This document shows positions 16,372-26,309 of a stretch of DNA of 64,000 nucleotides, piece by piece. Every line of letters starts with the position of its first letter. Position 1 is the first letter of the stretch. The DNA lies in contig NZ_AULJ01000033.1 of NCBI RefSeq assembly GCF_000425225.1, forward strand, positions 1 through 64,000, written 5' to 3'. Source of the DNA: Pontibacillus marinus BH030004 = DSM 16465 (GTDB taxonomy: Bacteria > Bacillota > Bacilli > Bacillales > BH030062). A program made the position numbers and the translations under genes. Below the pieces are notes generated by a model, which saw nothing but the letters and a program-made list of their open reading frames with translations, had not been told where the DNA came from and searched no databases.

Positions 16372-19300
16372 TTGACAACAAACTTTGGTTTTCTTAAAGA
16401 AAAAACTCAATATCTTAGTTTTACTAATGCTTGCTCAGAAGCAGAAAAAGCATTAATTGTGAGTCCAGCGACGTGTGCAATATTAACACGTCGCGCTCTT
16501 GAGCTTGCTGTGAAGTGGCTTTACAGTTCTGACAGTGAATTAAAAGTTCCTTATCAAGAGAATTTATCGAGTTTGATTCACGATCCTAATTTTTTATCTA
16601 TTATTGATGAAGACTTACTACCTTTGTTAAAGTATATCGTTAAGCTAGGTAATGTTTCAGTCCATACCAATGCAAATATTGATCGTGATGAAGCAACTTT
16701 ATCTCTACACAACCTACACCAGTTTATTGCTTGGATTGATTACTGTTATTCGGATGAATATACAGCAAAAGAATTTGATGAGTCTTTATTACAACATGGG
16801 GAAGAGAAACGTGTTCGACCAAAAGAATTGCAAGATTTATATGATCAATTAAGCTCTAAAGATAAACGCTTAGAAGAAATGATGAAGGAAAACGAAGAGA
16901 TCCGTAAGATAAATACTAATAAGCGTGAATCAAATAAAAACCAATATGATTTCCAAGTCGATGAGATTACTGAATTTGAAACAAGACAGAAGTATATTGA
17001 TCTTGATTTGAAGTTAGCAGGCTGGGAATTCGGTAAGAACGTTATGAGGGAATACGAGGTAACAGGAATGCCGAATGATCAAGGCGTTGGTTTTGTTGAT
17101 TATGTATTGCTTGGGGAAAATGGTAAACCAATAGGTGTGGTAGAAGCTAAAAGAACGTCGAAAGATCCTGGTGCCGGTAAGCAACAAGCTAAACTTTACG
17201 CTGACTGCATTGAACAAATGTATGGGCAACGTCCTGTTATTTTTTATACGAATGGCTTTGAGACTTATATTTGGCATCAACCATATCCACCACGGAGAGT
17301 ATTTGGTTTCTATAGTAACTCCGACTTAAAATTAGTAATTGATCGTCTCACAATGAAGCGTGAACTAAAAAATATTGAAATTAACGATGACATTACGAAT
17401 CGTTATTATCAAAAGGAATCAATATTAGCAGTTTGTGACGCGTTAGAACAAAATCAGCGAAAGATGCTTTTAGTTATGGCAACAGGTAGCGGGAAAACAA
17501 GAACAGCAATTTCTATTGTGGATGTTCTTTCTCGACATAACTGGGTTAAGAACGTTTTGTTTCTAGCAGATCGTAAGACCCTTCTACTTCAGGCGAAGAA
17601 AAATTTTAATAACCTTTTGCCAAGCTTATCGTTATGTAATCTCTTAGATAACAAAGAGAATCCCGATGAAAGTCGGATGGTCTTCTCAACTTATCCAACG
17701 ATGATGAATGCCATTGATGAGGTAAAACGGAAAGATGGCAAGAAGTTATTTACTATAGGTCATTTTGACTTAATTATTGTAGATGAGTCCCATAGAAGTA
17801 TCTATAAAAAATACCGTTCAATCTTTAATTACTTTGATGGCATGCTTCTAGGATTGACTGCAACTCCAAAGGATGAAATTGATAAAAATACGTATGATGT
17901 ATTTAACCTTGAAAGTGGTGCGCCAACATATGCTTACGAGTTAGAGAAAGCTGTTGAAGATGAATATCTGGTGGATTACAGAACAATTGAAACAAAAATG
18001 AAATTCCTCGAAGAAGGTATTCGTTATGATGATTTATCAGATGAAGAGAAAGAATTATATGAAGAAACGTTTGAGGATGAAGTAGGAGAGGATATTGATA
18101 GCGGAGCCTTAAATGAGTGGTTATTTAATGCTGACACTATTGATACCGTTCTTAAAAATTTAATGGAAAAGGGAATTCATGTTGAAGGTGGAGACAAACT
18201 TGGCAAAACTATTGTCTTTGCTAAAAATCATCAACATGCGCTGAAGATAGTTGAAAGATTTGATGCACTATTCCCTGAATATGGTGGGGAATTTGCCAAA
18301 GTCATCGACTATAGTGTGAACTATTACCAATCATTAATTGAAGATTTTTCTACACAGGAAAAGATGCCACAGATAGCTGTGTCAGTTGATATGCTTGATA
18401 CTGGTGTAGATATTCCCGAAGTTGTAAACTTAGTGTTCTTTAAGAAAGTCCGCTCAAAATCAAAGTTCTGGCAAATGATTGGTCGAGGAACACGGTTATG
18501 CCCAGATCTGTTGGGTGTAGGACAGGATAAAACACACTTTCTAATTTTTGATTATTGCGGTAATTTTGAATTTTTTAGAGAGAACCCCAAAGGTATGGAA
18601 GCGAAAGCGACTGAAAGTTTGACGGAAAAGCTATTTAATTCAAAGCTTGAAATTATCAAAGAGCTTCAGGGGATGGAATATCAAACAGAAGATTATATAT
18701 CACATCGTAACGAAATTATTAATGATGTCTTTGCAGATATTAATGCATTAGATGATGAAAATTTCCGGGTTCGCCAACATCTACAACATGTTCATAAATA
18801 TAAAAATAAAGATAACTTGAACTCTTTAACCGTAATGAACGTAAATGAAATAAAAGAACATATATCACCTATTATTGTTCCATTTAATGATGACGAATTT
18901 GCCAAACGCTTTGACCTAGTATTGTACACAATTGAGTTAGCTAAATTACAAACAAAAAATGCTACTAAGCCTATTCGTAGCGTTGTTACAACTGCAGAAG
19001 CATTATCTAAGTTAGGAACAATTCCTCAAGTGGTTGAACAACAGCCTATTATAAATAAGGTTCTAACAGAAGAGTTTTGGGAGAGTGCCGACATCTTTGA
19101 ACTTGAAAGTGTACGTGAAGCATTGCGTGATCTTATCAAGTTTATTGAAAAAGAAAAGCAGAAAATGTACTTTACCAACTTCAAAGACCAAGTACTTGAA
19201 GTGAAAGAGAGCGGTCCAATCTTCCATGCGAACGATTTGCAAAATTATAAGAAAAAAGTTCACCATTATCTTCAGCAACACAGAGATCAGTTAGCGATTC

Positions 19301-19710
19301 ATAAGTTAAGAAATAACAAGCAGTTAACGGATCAAGATTTAAAGTCCTTAGAAGATATTCTTTGGAATGAATTGGGTACAAAAGAAGACTATAAAAAGGA
19401 CTTTGGGGATACCCCTGTAACAAAACTTGTGAGGCAAGTAGTTGGATTAGACCCACAAGCTGCCAATGATGCATTTTCCGAGTTTTTATCTACTGAAAAT
19501 CTCAATATTCAACAAAGTAGATTTGTTAAGCTTATTGTGGACTATGTTGTAAGAAATGGGGTAATGGATAAAAAAGTTTTACAACAGGATCCGTTTAAGT
19601 CAGTAGGAAGCATAGTTGAATTGTTTAAAGATAATATGGATGATGCCCATAGGATTATTGGGATTATCGATGAGATAAATAGAAATTCTGAAGAGATTTC
19701 TGGAGCATGA
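16372..19710 (+). CDS. hsdR: Type I restriction enzyme subunit HsdR
   Basis: A 1112-residue motor/nuclease subunit. An N-terminal DUF4145-like helical region (about 20-110) and coiled coil precede the PD-(D/E)XK nuclease (FVDYVLLGENGKPIGVVEAKR, about 240-260). The helicase core has Walker A ATGSGKT (about 370), DESH (about 473), LTATP and motif VI IGRGTRLC (about 703), followed by the C-terminal HsdR domain. It cleaves unmodified DNA after translocation. The start is TTG at 16372, 7 bases after GGAGG; no ATG fits. Third gene of the hsdMSR operon; full length. Confidence 0.95.
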   Translation: MTTNFGFLKEKTQYLSFTNACSEAEKALIVSPATCAILTRRALELAVKWLYSSDSELKVPYQENLSSLIHDPNFLSIIDEDLLPLLKYIVKLGNVSVHTNANIDRDEATLSLHNLHQFIAWIDYCYSDEYTAKEFDESLLQHGEEKRVRPKELQDLYDQLSSKDKRLEEMMKENEEIRKINTNKRESNKNQYDFQVDEITEFETRQKYIDLDLKLAGWEFGKNVMREYEVTGMPNDQGVGFVDYVLLGENGKPIGVVEAKRTSKDPGAGKQQAKLYADCIEQMYGQRPVIFYTNGFETYIWHQPYPPRRVFGFYSNSDLKLVIDRLTMKRELKNIEINDDITNRYYQKESILAVCDALEQNQRKMLLVMATGSGKTRTAISIVDVLSRHNWVKNVLFLADRKTLLLQAKKNFNNLLPSLSLCNLLDNKENPDESRMVFSTYPTMMNAIDEVKRKDGKKLFTIGHFDLIIVDESHRSIYKKYRSIFNYFDGMLLGLTATPKDEIDKNTYDVFNLESGAPTYAYELEKAVEDEYLVDYRTIETKMKFLEEGIRYDDLSDEEKELYEETFEDEVGEDIDSGALNEWLFNADTIDTVLKNLMEKGIHVEGGDKLGKTIVFAKNHQHALKIVERFDALFPEYGGEFAKVIDYSVNYYQSLIEDFSTQEKMPQIAVSVDMLDTGVDIPEVVNLVFFKKVRSKSKFWQMIGRGTRLCPDLLGVGQDKTHFLIFDYCGNFEFFRENPKGMEAKATESLTEKLFNSKLEIIKELQGMEYQTEDYISHRNEIINDVFADINALDDENFRVRQHLQHVHKYKNKDNLNSLTVMNVNEIKEHISPIIVPFNDDEFAKRFDLVLYTIELAKLQTKNATKPIRSVVTTAEALSKLGTIPQVVEQQPIINKVLTEEFWESADIFELESVREALRDLIKFIEKEKQKMYFTNFKDQVLEVKESGPIFHANDLQNYKKKVHHYLQQHRDQLAIHKLRNNKQLTDQDLKSLEDILWNELGTKEDYKKDFGDTPVTKLVRQVVGLDPQAANDAFSEFLSTENLNIQQSRFVKLIVDYVVRNGVMDKKVLQQDPFKSVGSIVELFKDNMDDAHRIIGIIDEINRNSEEISGA

Positions 19711-19735
19711 ATTATATTTGGCACTAGTTCAATTG

Positions 19736-19770
19736 AAGGCACTTAATATTATTTTAGGTGCCTTTAATTT
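19736..19770 (+). terminator. Terminator after hsdR
   Basis: AAGGCAC (19736-19742) pairs with GTGCCTT (19758-19764), followed by a T-rich tail. Confidence 0.8.
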
Positions 19771-20062
19771 TACCAATGGTGACTAACCACAAACCTTGGG
19801 CTCTATCTCTAGTAATTCGAATTCTACAGAAAGAATAATACTTTCCAACATTTAAAATCATATTAGAGAATTATGGGCATTGGTAATACTAGCGGATAAT
19901 TAGTAATAATATTCTTCATTCATAAGAATACAATAAATTTCGAAGTTTTGTGGAAGTGTGCTTACTGATTTAATTAGGAATTACATAATAGAACTAAAAT
20001 AAGTAGATATTGTAACTAAGACAAATGAAAGCTTCATAAAGTAGAACTAAGTTTATAAGAGA
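19771..20062. other. Non-coding stretch between hsdR and helicase gene
   Basis: Very A/T-rich; no open frame with a ribosome binding site and no recognisable remnant. A terminator follows at 20063-20093, so something may be transcribed here, but no gene is supported. Confidence 0.3.
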
Positions 20063-20093
20063 TGACTCCGACATTTAGCCGGAGTCATTTTTT
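20063..20093 (+). terminator. Stand-alone intrinsic terminator
   Basis: TGACTCCG (20063-20070) pairs with CGGAGTCA (20080-20087), followed by TTTTTT. No gene ends just before it, so it may end a small RNA or be left from a lost gene. Confidence 0.75.
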
Positions 20094-20225
20094 AATGTAG
20101 TAATCAAATTTCTCATATAAAAAATCATAAATTGGGAAGGAAGTCGTGATGGTTTGTCGAATTTTGGAATAAAGGAAACGTTAATTTTGTCATTGAGTTA
20201 AGAGAATAACTAGGTGGTGATAAGG

Positions 20226-22691
20226 TTGAGTAAAGAAGGTAAGACGAAAGGTTTATTCCCTTTTAAGCCAGGTTTATGTACTAAAAGTGCACACATTAAT
20301 TATAGTCAATTCCCACGTTCTTCTGAATTTGAAACTAAATATTTTGAAGATACAAAAGAAATTGCCCAGAAGGACTTAGAAAACATAGAAGCTAAAAAAA
20401 ATACAGATTACCAAGCAGGAATCACAATATCTACTAATAGAGCTCTTAGAACAAAAGATAGGGAAGTGAAAAAACCAATTTTAGAGGAGCAAACAAAAAA
20501 GCCTTATTTTGGTAGGCTGGATATTTTGAATGAAGAAGGGGATAAAGAAACTGTATATATAGGAAGAAATGGTATGGCAGATGATAATGATATTCGAGTG
20601 TACCATATTCTTTCAGCTTTTGGAGCTATATACAATCAATCAAAAATTGGTGATTTAAGCCATGATAAATTAGGGGAAGTCACTGTAAATTTAAAAAGAC
20701 AAATAGAAAGTGAAAATGGTGAGTTTATAAATTTCCATGACTTAAAGTGGGATGAGGAAAAAGGTTATTTTGATCCTGTATTAGAAAAAAGGCTGAATGA
20801 TAATGCAAAAGAAAAGTTGTCAGAAATTTGGGAGACAATACAAGCCGAGCAAGATTTAGTTATGAGGAAGAATATATCAGTACCGATATTCATTCAAGGA
20901 TCTGCCGGGAGTGGAAAAACAGTCATAGCACTCCACCGAATTTCTTATTTACTATACGAGCATAAAAATATAAATCCAGATAAGATATTAATAATGGCCC
21001 CTAATAACATGTACTTAAACTACATTAAAGATATATCTCCGGATATCAATAAGGTAAACCAATCAACTTTTGAAGAATATTGCATAAACAGGTTGCCTTT
21101 TAAGAAAAATAAATTCAATATGAAAGATTATTTCCATTATTTTAAGCAAAATATGGAGGATGATTCTGAATATCTATCTATAAAGGAAAAAGGTAGCATT
21201 GAATATAAAAATAAGCTTAATGATTTCTTAGAAACAAGTGATTTCCTTGAAAAGTATCTACCAAAAGAAGGTATAAACATTGAGTTTGATGATGTGAATT
21301 TTACTTTTACTTTAGAGAGAATTCATAAATTAGCAAAGGATTATATAGAAAACTCCTCTTTTAAAGTAGCTAAAGAACGAGTATTAAAAACTATTAAACA
21401 GGAATCTAAATCAAAACAAGGAAAAAAAGACTGGGGATTTGACGACAGAGGATACGAAAGGTTAATTGATAAAGAAATTTTGAAATTGGATAAGTCGTGG
21501 AAAATCCCAAGTGTATTTGAAATATATTTTGATTTTTGCACAAACATAGAAGTAATGAAGGCGATTATGGTAGAGGAAAAAGCTGAACTTATTGTTGAGA
21601 ATAACAAAATCAATAAATCAAAAAAATTAGTAACGTATGACGATTTACCTGCTTTACTGTTTATTCAACAAAAATATTTTGAGGGAATTGGTATTCTACA
21701 TAAAAGGAAGAATCAAAGTCAACCTACTCAGGAAGGCTATGATTATGTTTTAGTAGATGAGATTCAAGATTATAGTCCTTTCCATATTTTTATGATTCAG
21801 CAAGTAGTTAAAAATTCTAGAATGACACTACTCGGAGACTTGGGACAAGGCATATTTTCTCCAAGAGGAATAGATAATTGGGATACAGCATTTGCTTCAT
21901 TACAAGGTGATGCCAAGGATGAATATGAATATATTGAATTAAGCACAATATATCGCTCAACACTAGAGATTGTAAATTATGCGAATCAAATATTAAAACC
22001 ATATAGTCAAGATAGATATACACTATCCAATCCAATTGGTCGTGAAGGTCCTAAACCAAGACACCACAAATTTAATTCGATGAATAACCAATTAGATCAA
22101 ATAATAAGTTTATGTAATGACCTAGATGAGCAATCTTTTGAGAGCATAGCTATCATCACAAAAGATTGGGAAGAGGCGTTTGCCCTCTACAGTGGACTAA
22201 AACACAAAATCAAAAATGTAGAGTTAGTTGGTGAATCTTCCAAAGAGATAACTGGAGGTATTATTATTAGTCCAGTATATCTTACAAAAGGTTTTGAGTA
22301 TGATTCAGTAATTATTGCAAATGCTTCAAGGGACGTGTATGAAGACTCATATTATTCACGAAAACTATTATACGTAGCAGTAACAAGAGCACTACATCAA
22401 GTACATGTACTATATAGAAATGAACTAACTTTACCTTTAATGGAAATTCAACAGCCTTCAAAGGCAAAAAACATTAGAGAAGAATTAAAGAATAATCAAA
22501 AGATAAAAGATGAAATTGATCAAAGTTTGGAAACTAATAAGAAGAGCCTAATAACAAAAGTAGAAAGCGAATTGAATACTATTTTTAATAATCAAGCAGA
22601 AGAAATATATGAGTTGAAAAAGAAAGTGGCTAGGCTTGAGCAAGAGGTTGAGTACTATAAAAAGAAGTACTTAAAAAATAAAAAAGGTTAA
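20226..22691 (+). CDS. HelD-like UvrD/superfamily I helicase
   Basis: An 821-residue protein with HelD/UvrD-type architecture: an N-terminal coiled region, QAEQDLVMRKN followed by Walker A QGSAGSGKT (about 225), a large helical insertion (about 280-430), Walker B VDEIQD (about 510), GDLGQ, STIYRST, and the C-terminal motif GFEYDSVIIANAS ... LLYVAVTRAL, then a long coiled-coil tail (about 750-820). Genuine HelD removes RNA polymerase from DNA; defence-island relatives are uncharacterised. TTG 20226 fits AGGTGG 8 bases upstream; GTGs at 20214 and 20217 are alternatives. It is 115 bases before the nuclease-ATPase pair and on the same strand. Confidence 0.75.
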   Translation: MSKEGKTKGLFPFKPGLCTKSAHINYSQFPRSSEFETKYFEDTKEIAQKDLENIEAKKNTDYQAGITISTNRALRTKDREVKKPILEEQTKKPYFGRLDILNEEGDKETVYIGRNGMADDNDIRVYHILSAFGAIYNQSKIGDLSHDKLGEVTVNLKRQIESENGEFINFHDLKWDEEKGYFDPVLEKRLNDNAKEKLSEIWETIQAEQDLVMRKNISVPIFIQGSAGSGKTVIALHRISYLLYEHKNINPDKILIMAPNNMYLNYIKDISPDINKVNQSTFEEYCINRLPFKKNKFNMKDYFHYFKQNMEDDSEYLSIKEKGSIEYKNKLNDFLETSDFLEKYLPKEGINIEFDDVNFTFTLERIHKLAKDYIENSSFKVAKERVLKTIKQESKSKQGKKDWGFDDRGYERLIDKEILKLDKSWKIPSVFEIYFDFCTNIEVMKAIMVEEKAELIVENNKINKSKKLVTYDDLPALLFIQQKYFEGIGILHKRKNQSQPTQEGYDYVLVDEIQDYSPFHIFMIQQVVKNSRMTLLGDLGQGIFSPRGIDNWDTAFASLQGDAKDEYEYIELSTIYRSTLEIVNYANQILKPYSQDRYTLSNPIGREGPKPRHHKFNSMNNQLDQIISLCNDLDEQSFESIAIITKDWEEAFALYSGLKHKIKNVELVGESSKEITGGIIISPVYLTKGFEYDSVIIANASRDVYEDSYYSRKLLYVAVTRALHQVHVLYRNELTLPLMEIQQPSKAKNIREELKNNQKIKDEIDQSLETNKKSLITKVESELNTIFNNQAEEIYELKKKVARLEQEVEYYKKKYLKNKKG

Positions 22692-22806
22692 TTTCTATCT
22701 ATTCTCTTATTCAACCAATTAAACATTACTTATTTTTCCAAATTAACCTATAAACTTTTATATATGTCTTAATAGAAATAATATACTTGTTGAGAGGATT
22801 TTATCT

Positions 22807-23835
22807 ATGCCATATACGATCAAGTCTTCTGAGAAACTTAGACCGGCTGGTGCTGAATATGAGACGAAGGCACTGTTATACTTGATGAACTTTAGGGTTG
22901 ATAGTTCTGAAGTCTATTATTATGTTGTGGACTTTTTTAACGATTTAACAGGAATGAATAGAACTGGCAGAAAAATGTGGGACATTCAATCTAAAGGGGC
23001 AAAGAATTCTTCACCTAAAGCACTAGGAAAAGAACTAGTTACTTTATTTAAAAATCATACAAGTGATTTTGAATTCGATTGTTTTGTATTATTTTTAGGA
23101 GGGGTGTCAACTACTGTCAGGACCGATCAAAGTAAAAATATTTTTGATATCAAAAATATTACACCAAGCGCATATAAAAAAATGAAACAAGGATTATTAG
23201 AAGAGTGCTATGATAAAAGTTATATAGATAATAAAAACATTAACGATAAAGAGCTAGATGAATTTTTGTGTAAAGTTCAATTTGTTGTTGATGATAAAAA
23301 GCCCCATGAATATGTAAAATCTATTATTAAGACCCATACAAAGTTAATTCCTAATGAAGAAATATTAAATACTATTTTTAATGAGATTAGAGATAAACAA
23401 GCAAGTAAAAAATATGCCAGTGTCGTGGAGAGTATTACCATTGAAACAACTCATGAAGCGTTAAACCATTTTCGGCATCTGACTACTGGAGAGATTAGAT
23501 TATTAACTATTTCTCGAATTATTAACAGAAATCTTTTTGATAAAGGAGTTCCTTTATCCTTTTATATTATTTTAAATAGTGTACCAGATGAAAGGAAAAA
23601 AGATGTGATCCTAGAAAGCCAATTGGCATTGTCTAAAGCTTTGTTTAATAAAAATAATGCAGATAGTTTTTGGAGCTTATTTGAAAATATTTATTCAACA
23701 ATAGTTCATAATCCTGATGATAATGTAAATATGCTTTATGAAAAGTTAAATCATGATAAAGTCGATCAGTGTTACGATTTTGAGGTTATTTCATTAAAGT
23801 ATTTTATTTCTTTAATTAAGGACGGTATTGAATAA
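22807..23835 (+). CDS. Cap4/DUF4297-like nuclease effector (Lamassu LmuA-like)
   Basis: A 342-residue protein. The N-terminus has YETKALLYLMN, a central Asp region and WDIQSKG at about 58-64, matching the E...D...QxK pattern of Cap4-type (DUF4297) restriction-like dsDNA nucleases. The rest (about 150-342) is helical with no known catalytic motif. The gene shares one base with the following SMC-like ATPase gene. A nuclease of this type with an SMC-like ATPase is the LmuA-LmuB arrangement of Lamassu systems; ABC-three-component systems are close relatives. No LmuC-like third gene is seen. Family assignment is from motifs only. Confidence 0.6.
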   Translation: MPYTIKSSEKLRPAGAEYETKALLYLMNFRVDSSEVYYYVVDFFNDLTGMNRTGRKMWDIQSKGAKNSSPKALGKELVTLFKNHTSDFEFDCFVLFLGGVSTTVRTDQSKNIFDIKNITPSAYKKMKQGLLEECYDKSYIDNKNINDKELDEFLCKVQFVVDDKKPHEYVKSIIKTHTKLIPNEEILNTIFNEIRDKQASKKYASVVESITIETTHEALNHFRHLTTGEIRLLTISRIINRNLFDKGVPLSFYIILNSVPDERKKDVILESQLALSKALFNKNNADSFWSLFENIYSTIVHNPDDNVNMLYEKLNHDKVDQCYDFEVISLKYFISLIKDGIE

Positions 23836-25451
23836 TGCTAATAAAAAAAGTTGCTATAGGTAATGAACATGAAGCATTTATTGAAAACAGATTTTCGGAT
23901 AAAATGAATATTATTTCTAGTGATGATAACAACCGAGGGAAGACAATATTAATTCAAGGTATGATGTACGCACTAGGCAATAATCCTGTATTCCCATCAA
24001 CATTTAATTATACTAATTATTATTATATAGTTGAATTTCTTCATAACGATATTATATATAAAATATGTAGAAACAAGGATTTATTTTTTATTCAATTTAA
24101 TGAATCTTTGATAATTTTTGAAAATGTTTCCGAATTGAAGCGGTATTGGCATAAAAATATAAGTTCATTGCCAATTATAACTAAAAATGATTTCAAACGA
24201 ATAGTTGATCCAGAACTTTACTTACAAGTATTTTTTGTAGGACAAGACAAAAAAGATACTTCTAATATCGCAAATAAAGGATTGTACAATAAAGAAGATT
24301 TCAAAAATATGCTTTATTCACTAGCTGGAATAAAGAATGATATTGTGGATATCGATAATATTAAAAACATTAGACAGAAAATTTCGAATTTAAAAGATGA
24401 GAAGAAGCTTCTATTGAAACAATCAAAAATTTTGAAATCTCAGAAGAAACCTATAGCATATTTAAGCAGCACTAATGACAGAATAAATTTTAAAGATAGT
24501 CTAAAAAAAATTGAAAAAGTTAAGGGGAAATTAACAGAATTAAATAAAGACCGTAATAAAAATATAAATAGAAAATTTAAATGCGAAATAACGATTAAAG
24601 AGTTAAATTCTTTAAATAGAAATTTAGAATCCGGTGAATTGGTATGTTTAGAATGTGGATCCAACCATATTGGTTACAAAGCTACCACTAAGCAAAAGTA
24701 TTCTTTTGATATATCAACACCAGAAATACGAAAGCAAATTCTGGAGTCTCTTAATAATAAAATTCAGGATTATCAAGAAGAAGTTGAACGTATAACTTTA
24801 TTAATTAATAAGGAACAATCTAAACTTAAAGAACTATTATCTGTTGAGGAAATATCATTAGAATCATTAGTTGCATATAAAGATGATGTGCTTAGTGTTT
24901 CAGACGCTGAAAACAAATTAAACTCTATCGAAGATGATTTAAAAAAATTAGAAAATCAAAAGAAAGAAGCTTCAAATGACATAGAAGGTGTTAAAGAAGA
25001 ACAAAACAACCTCTATTATTCGATTCTAAGCACAATGAATGAAAGTTATAATTCAGTTGATCCTTTAGGTAATATAGAGTTCGATAATATCTTTACTAAA
25101 AAAACAGAAACTTATTCTGGCAGTGAACAAACTATTTATCATTTAGTTAAAGTTTATTCTCTAGCCAAAATACTAAAACATGATTATCCAATTGTTGTTG
25201 ATTCATTCCGTGCAGAAGATTTATCGACTAAAAAAGAAAAAGTTATTTTAGATTTATTTAAAAAATTGGATACTCAAATAATATTAACAACCACCTTGAA
25301 AAGTGAAGAAATTGGAAAGTATGACAAAAAAGAGTTTGACTTTATTAACCATATTGATTATTCTAATCATTCTCCAAGTAAAATTCTTCAATCTAGGTAT
25401 GTAGATGAGTTCAAAAAACTTCTTGGTGGTTTTTCTATAAATTTTAGATGA
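23835..25451 (+). CDS. SMC/RecF-like ATPase with zinc-hook-type CxxC (Lamassu LmuB-like)
   Basis: A 538-residue SMC-like ATPase. N-terminal ATP site NIISSDDNNRGKTILIQ (about 30-40), a long coiled coil (about 185-390) broken by CLECG (about 271-275), which looks like a half zinc hook, an ABC signature-like YSGSEQTIYH (about 428) and a Walker B-like PIVVDSFRAED (about 452-462). Such ATPases dimerise through the hook, sense DNA ends or structures and activate the partner nuclease. The start ATG shares its A with the stop codon of the preceding gene, so the pair is one translational unit. Confidence 0.7.
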   Translation: MLIKKVAIGNEHEAFIENRFSDKMNIISSDDNNRGKTILIQGMMYALGNNPVFPSTFNYTNYYYIVEFLHNDIIYKICRNKDLFFIQFNESLIIFENVSELKRYWHKNISSLPIITKNDFKRIVDPELYLQVFFVGQDKKDTSNIANKGLYNKEDFKNMLYSLAGIKNDIVDIDNIKNIRQKISNLKDEKKLLLKQSKILKSQKKPIAYLSSTNDRINFKDSLKKIEKVKGKLTELNKDRNKNINRKFKCEITIKELNSLNRNLESGELVCLECGSNHIGYKATTKQKYSFDISTPEIRKQILESLNNKIQDYQEEVERITLLINKEQSKLKELLSVEEISLESLVAYKDDVLSVSDAENKLNSIEDDLKKLENQKKEASNDIEGVKEEQNNLYYSILSTMNESYNSVDPLGNIEFDNIFTKKTETYSGSEQTIYHLVKVYSLAKILKHDYPIVVDSFRAEDLSTKKEKVILDLFKKLDTQIILTTTLKSEEIGKYDKKEFDFINHIDYSNHSPSKILQSRYVDEFKKLLGGFSINFR

Positions 25452-26036
25452 GGATAATGGGGTACACGGGATTGTTGATTATATTAACCACAACTTTTTC
25501 TTTTTAATGGTGACTGAATAATAAATATTTCGAGGAATTGTGAAGAAGTTCTAGAGGTTTTACATAAATTTATTACATAGCCTTAACGAATCCAAATCAT
25601 ACATGTCCTGTTTTTGACTTTTAATCACCACGATTAATTATTAGTAAGCAATAACGAAAAAGGTAAATATTACTACATCTTTAATTTTGCAATCACCAAA
25701 CAACCCAAGTTGTGTGTGTAGATAGAACAAATTCCACTTTTCAAGGAGCTAAAATGCTAACATTTTGCTAACGCAATCCAGTAAAAAACGATAAATTCCT
25801 GTTAAAGATGTTACAGCCAACAATATTCAAAACGTTGATTTACCGCACTGTACGCATACACCGTTAAAGATATTACACACTCTCACCATAGGGGCGGCAT
25901 GATGTGATGACCGCTCTACCCCTTGATATATAAGGGTTTTGAAGTAATTTGCTAACAAAATGCTAACATAGTGTAAAAAAATAAAGGCTTCTCATTAGTT
26001 GATTAAACTTTTGAGAAGCCTCTTTTGATTGTTGTT
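25452..26036. other. Candidate attachment region with paired direct repeats
   Basis: No gene is supported. It has two pairs of TGCTAAC repeats (25755/25766 and 25950/25961, each 11 bases apart), a second repeat pair built on GTTAAAGAT-TTACA (about 25801 and 25863), and a palindrome CCCTT-gatatat-AAGGG at 25920-25936. This resembles integrase arm and core sites at the edge of an integrated element. Confidence 0.45.
25985..26026 (+). terminator. GGCTTCTCA-type terminator
   Basis: AGGCTTCTCA (25985-25994) pairs with TGAGAAGCCT (26012-26021), followed by TTTT. It is preceded by TGCTAACAT at 25961. Confidence 0.75.
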
Positions 26037-26147
26037 ATGGAAGGGCTTGATTACAGTGATTATTTTCAATTAGATCACTTTTCTCTAAAAGGAACAGATT
26101 ATGGAATAACTTTTGGTTCGAATAAGGAATTGCCCACTAACACATGA
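26037..26147 (+). pseudogene. Possible 36-residue remnant
   Basis: An ATG at 26037 opens 36 residues (ending TDYGITFGSNKELPTNT) to TGA. There is no ribosome binding site and no family I recognise; it looks like the tail of a lost gene. Confidence 0.2.
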
Positions 26148-26232
26148 AGAAAGTATAGTGGGAAATGACCAAGTAGTTAGTTATATGAAGGTATAAAGGC
26201 AGCAGAGAGATTTGTAATTTTGATACTTGTAG

Positions 26233-26278
26233 TAAAAAAAGATAGGTAAAGCTAATCTTATCTTTGCTAAACCTATCC
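26233..26278 (-). terminator. Terminator of the HTH-cupin regulator gene
   Basis: On the minus strand GATAGGT...AGCAAAG pairs with GCTTT-CCTATC and is followed by seven U's (26234-26240), 30 bases beyond the stop codon. Confidence 0.75.
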
Positions 26279-26309
26279 AACTTTTGTATATATGCCTCGC
26301 CGTAATGCC

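Noticed and set aside
22807-25451. Gabija system with the HelD-like helicase as GajB
   Set aside because: GajA is an OLD-type ATPase-TOPRIM nuclease; neither gene has TOPRIM motifs, and the ATPase is SMC-like with a CxxC hook.
966-25451. Whole region as one prophage
   Set aside because: There are no capsid, portal, terminase, tail or lysis genes; only recombinases and defence genes.
25755-25967. CRISPR array
   Set aside because: The TGCTAAC repeats are only 7-8 bases and come in two pairs 11 bases apart; no repeat-spacer periodicity and no cas genes.
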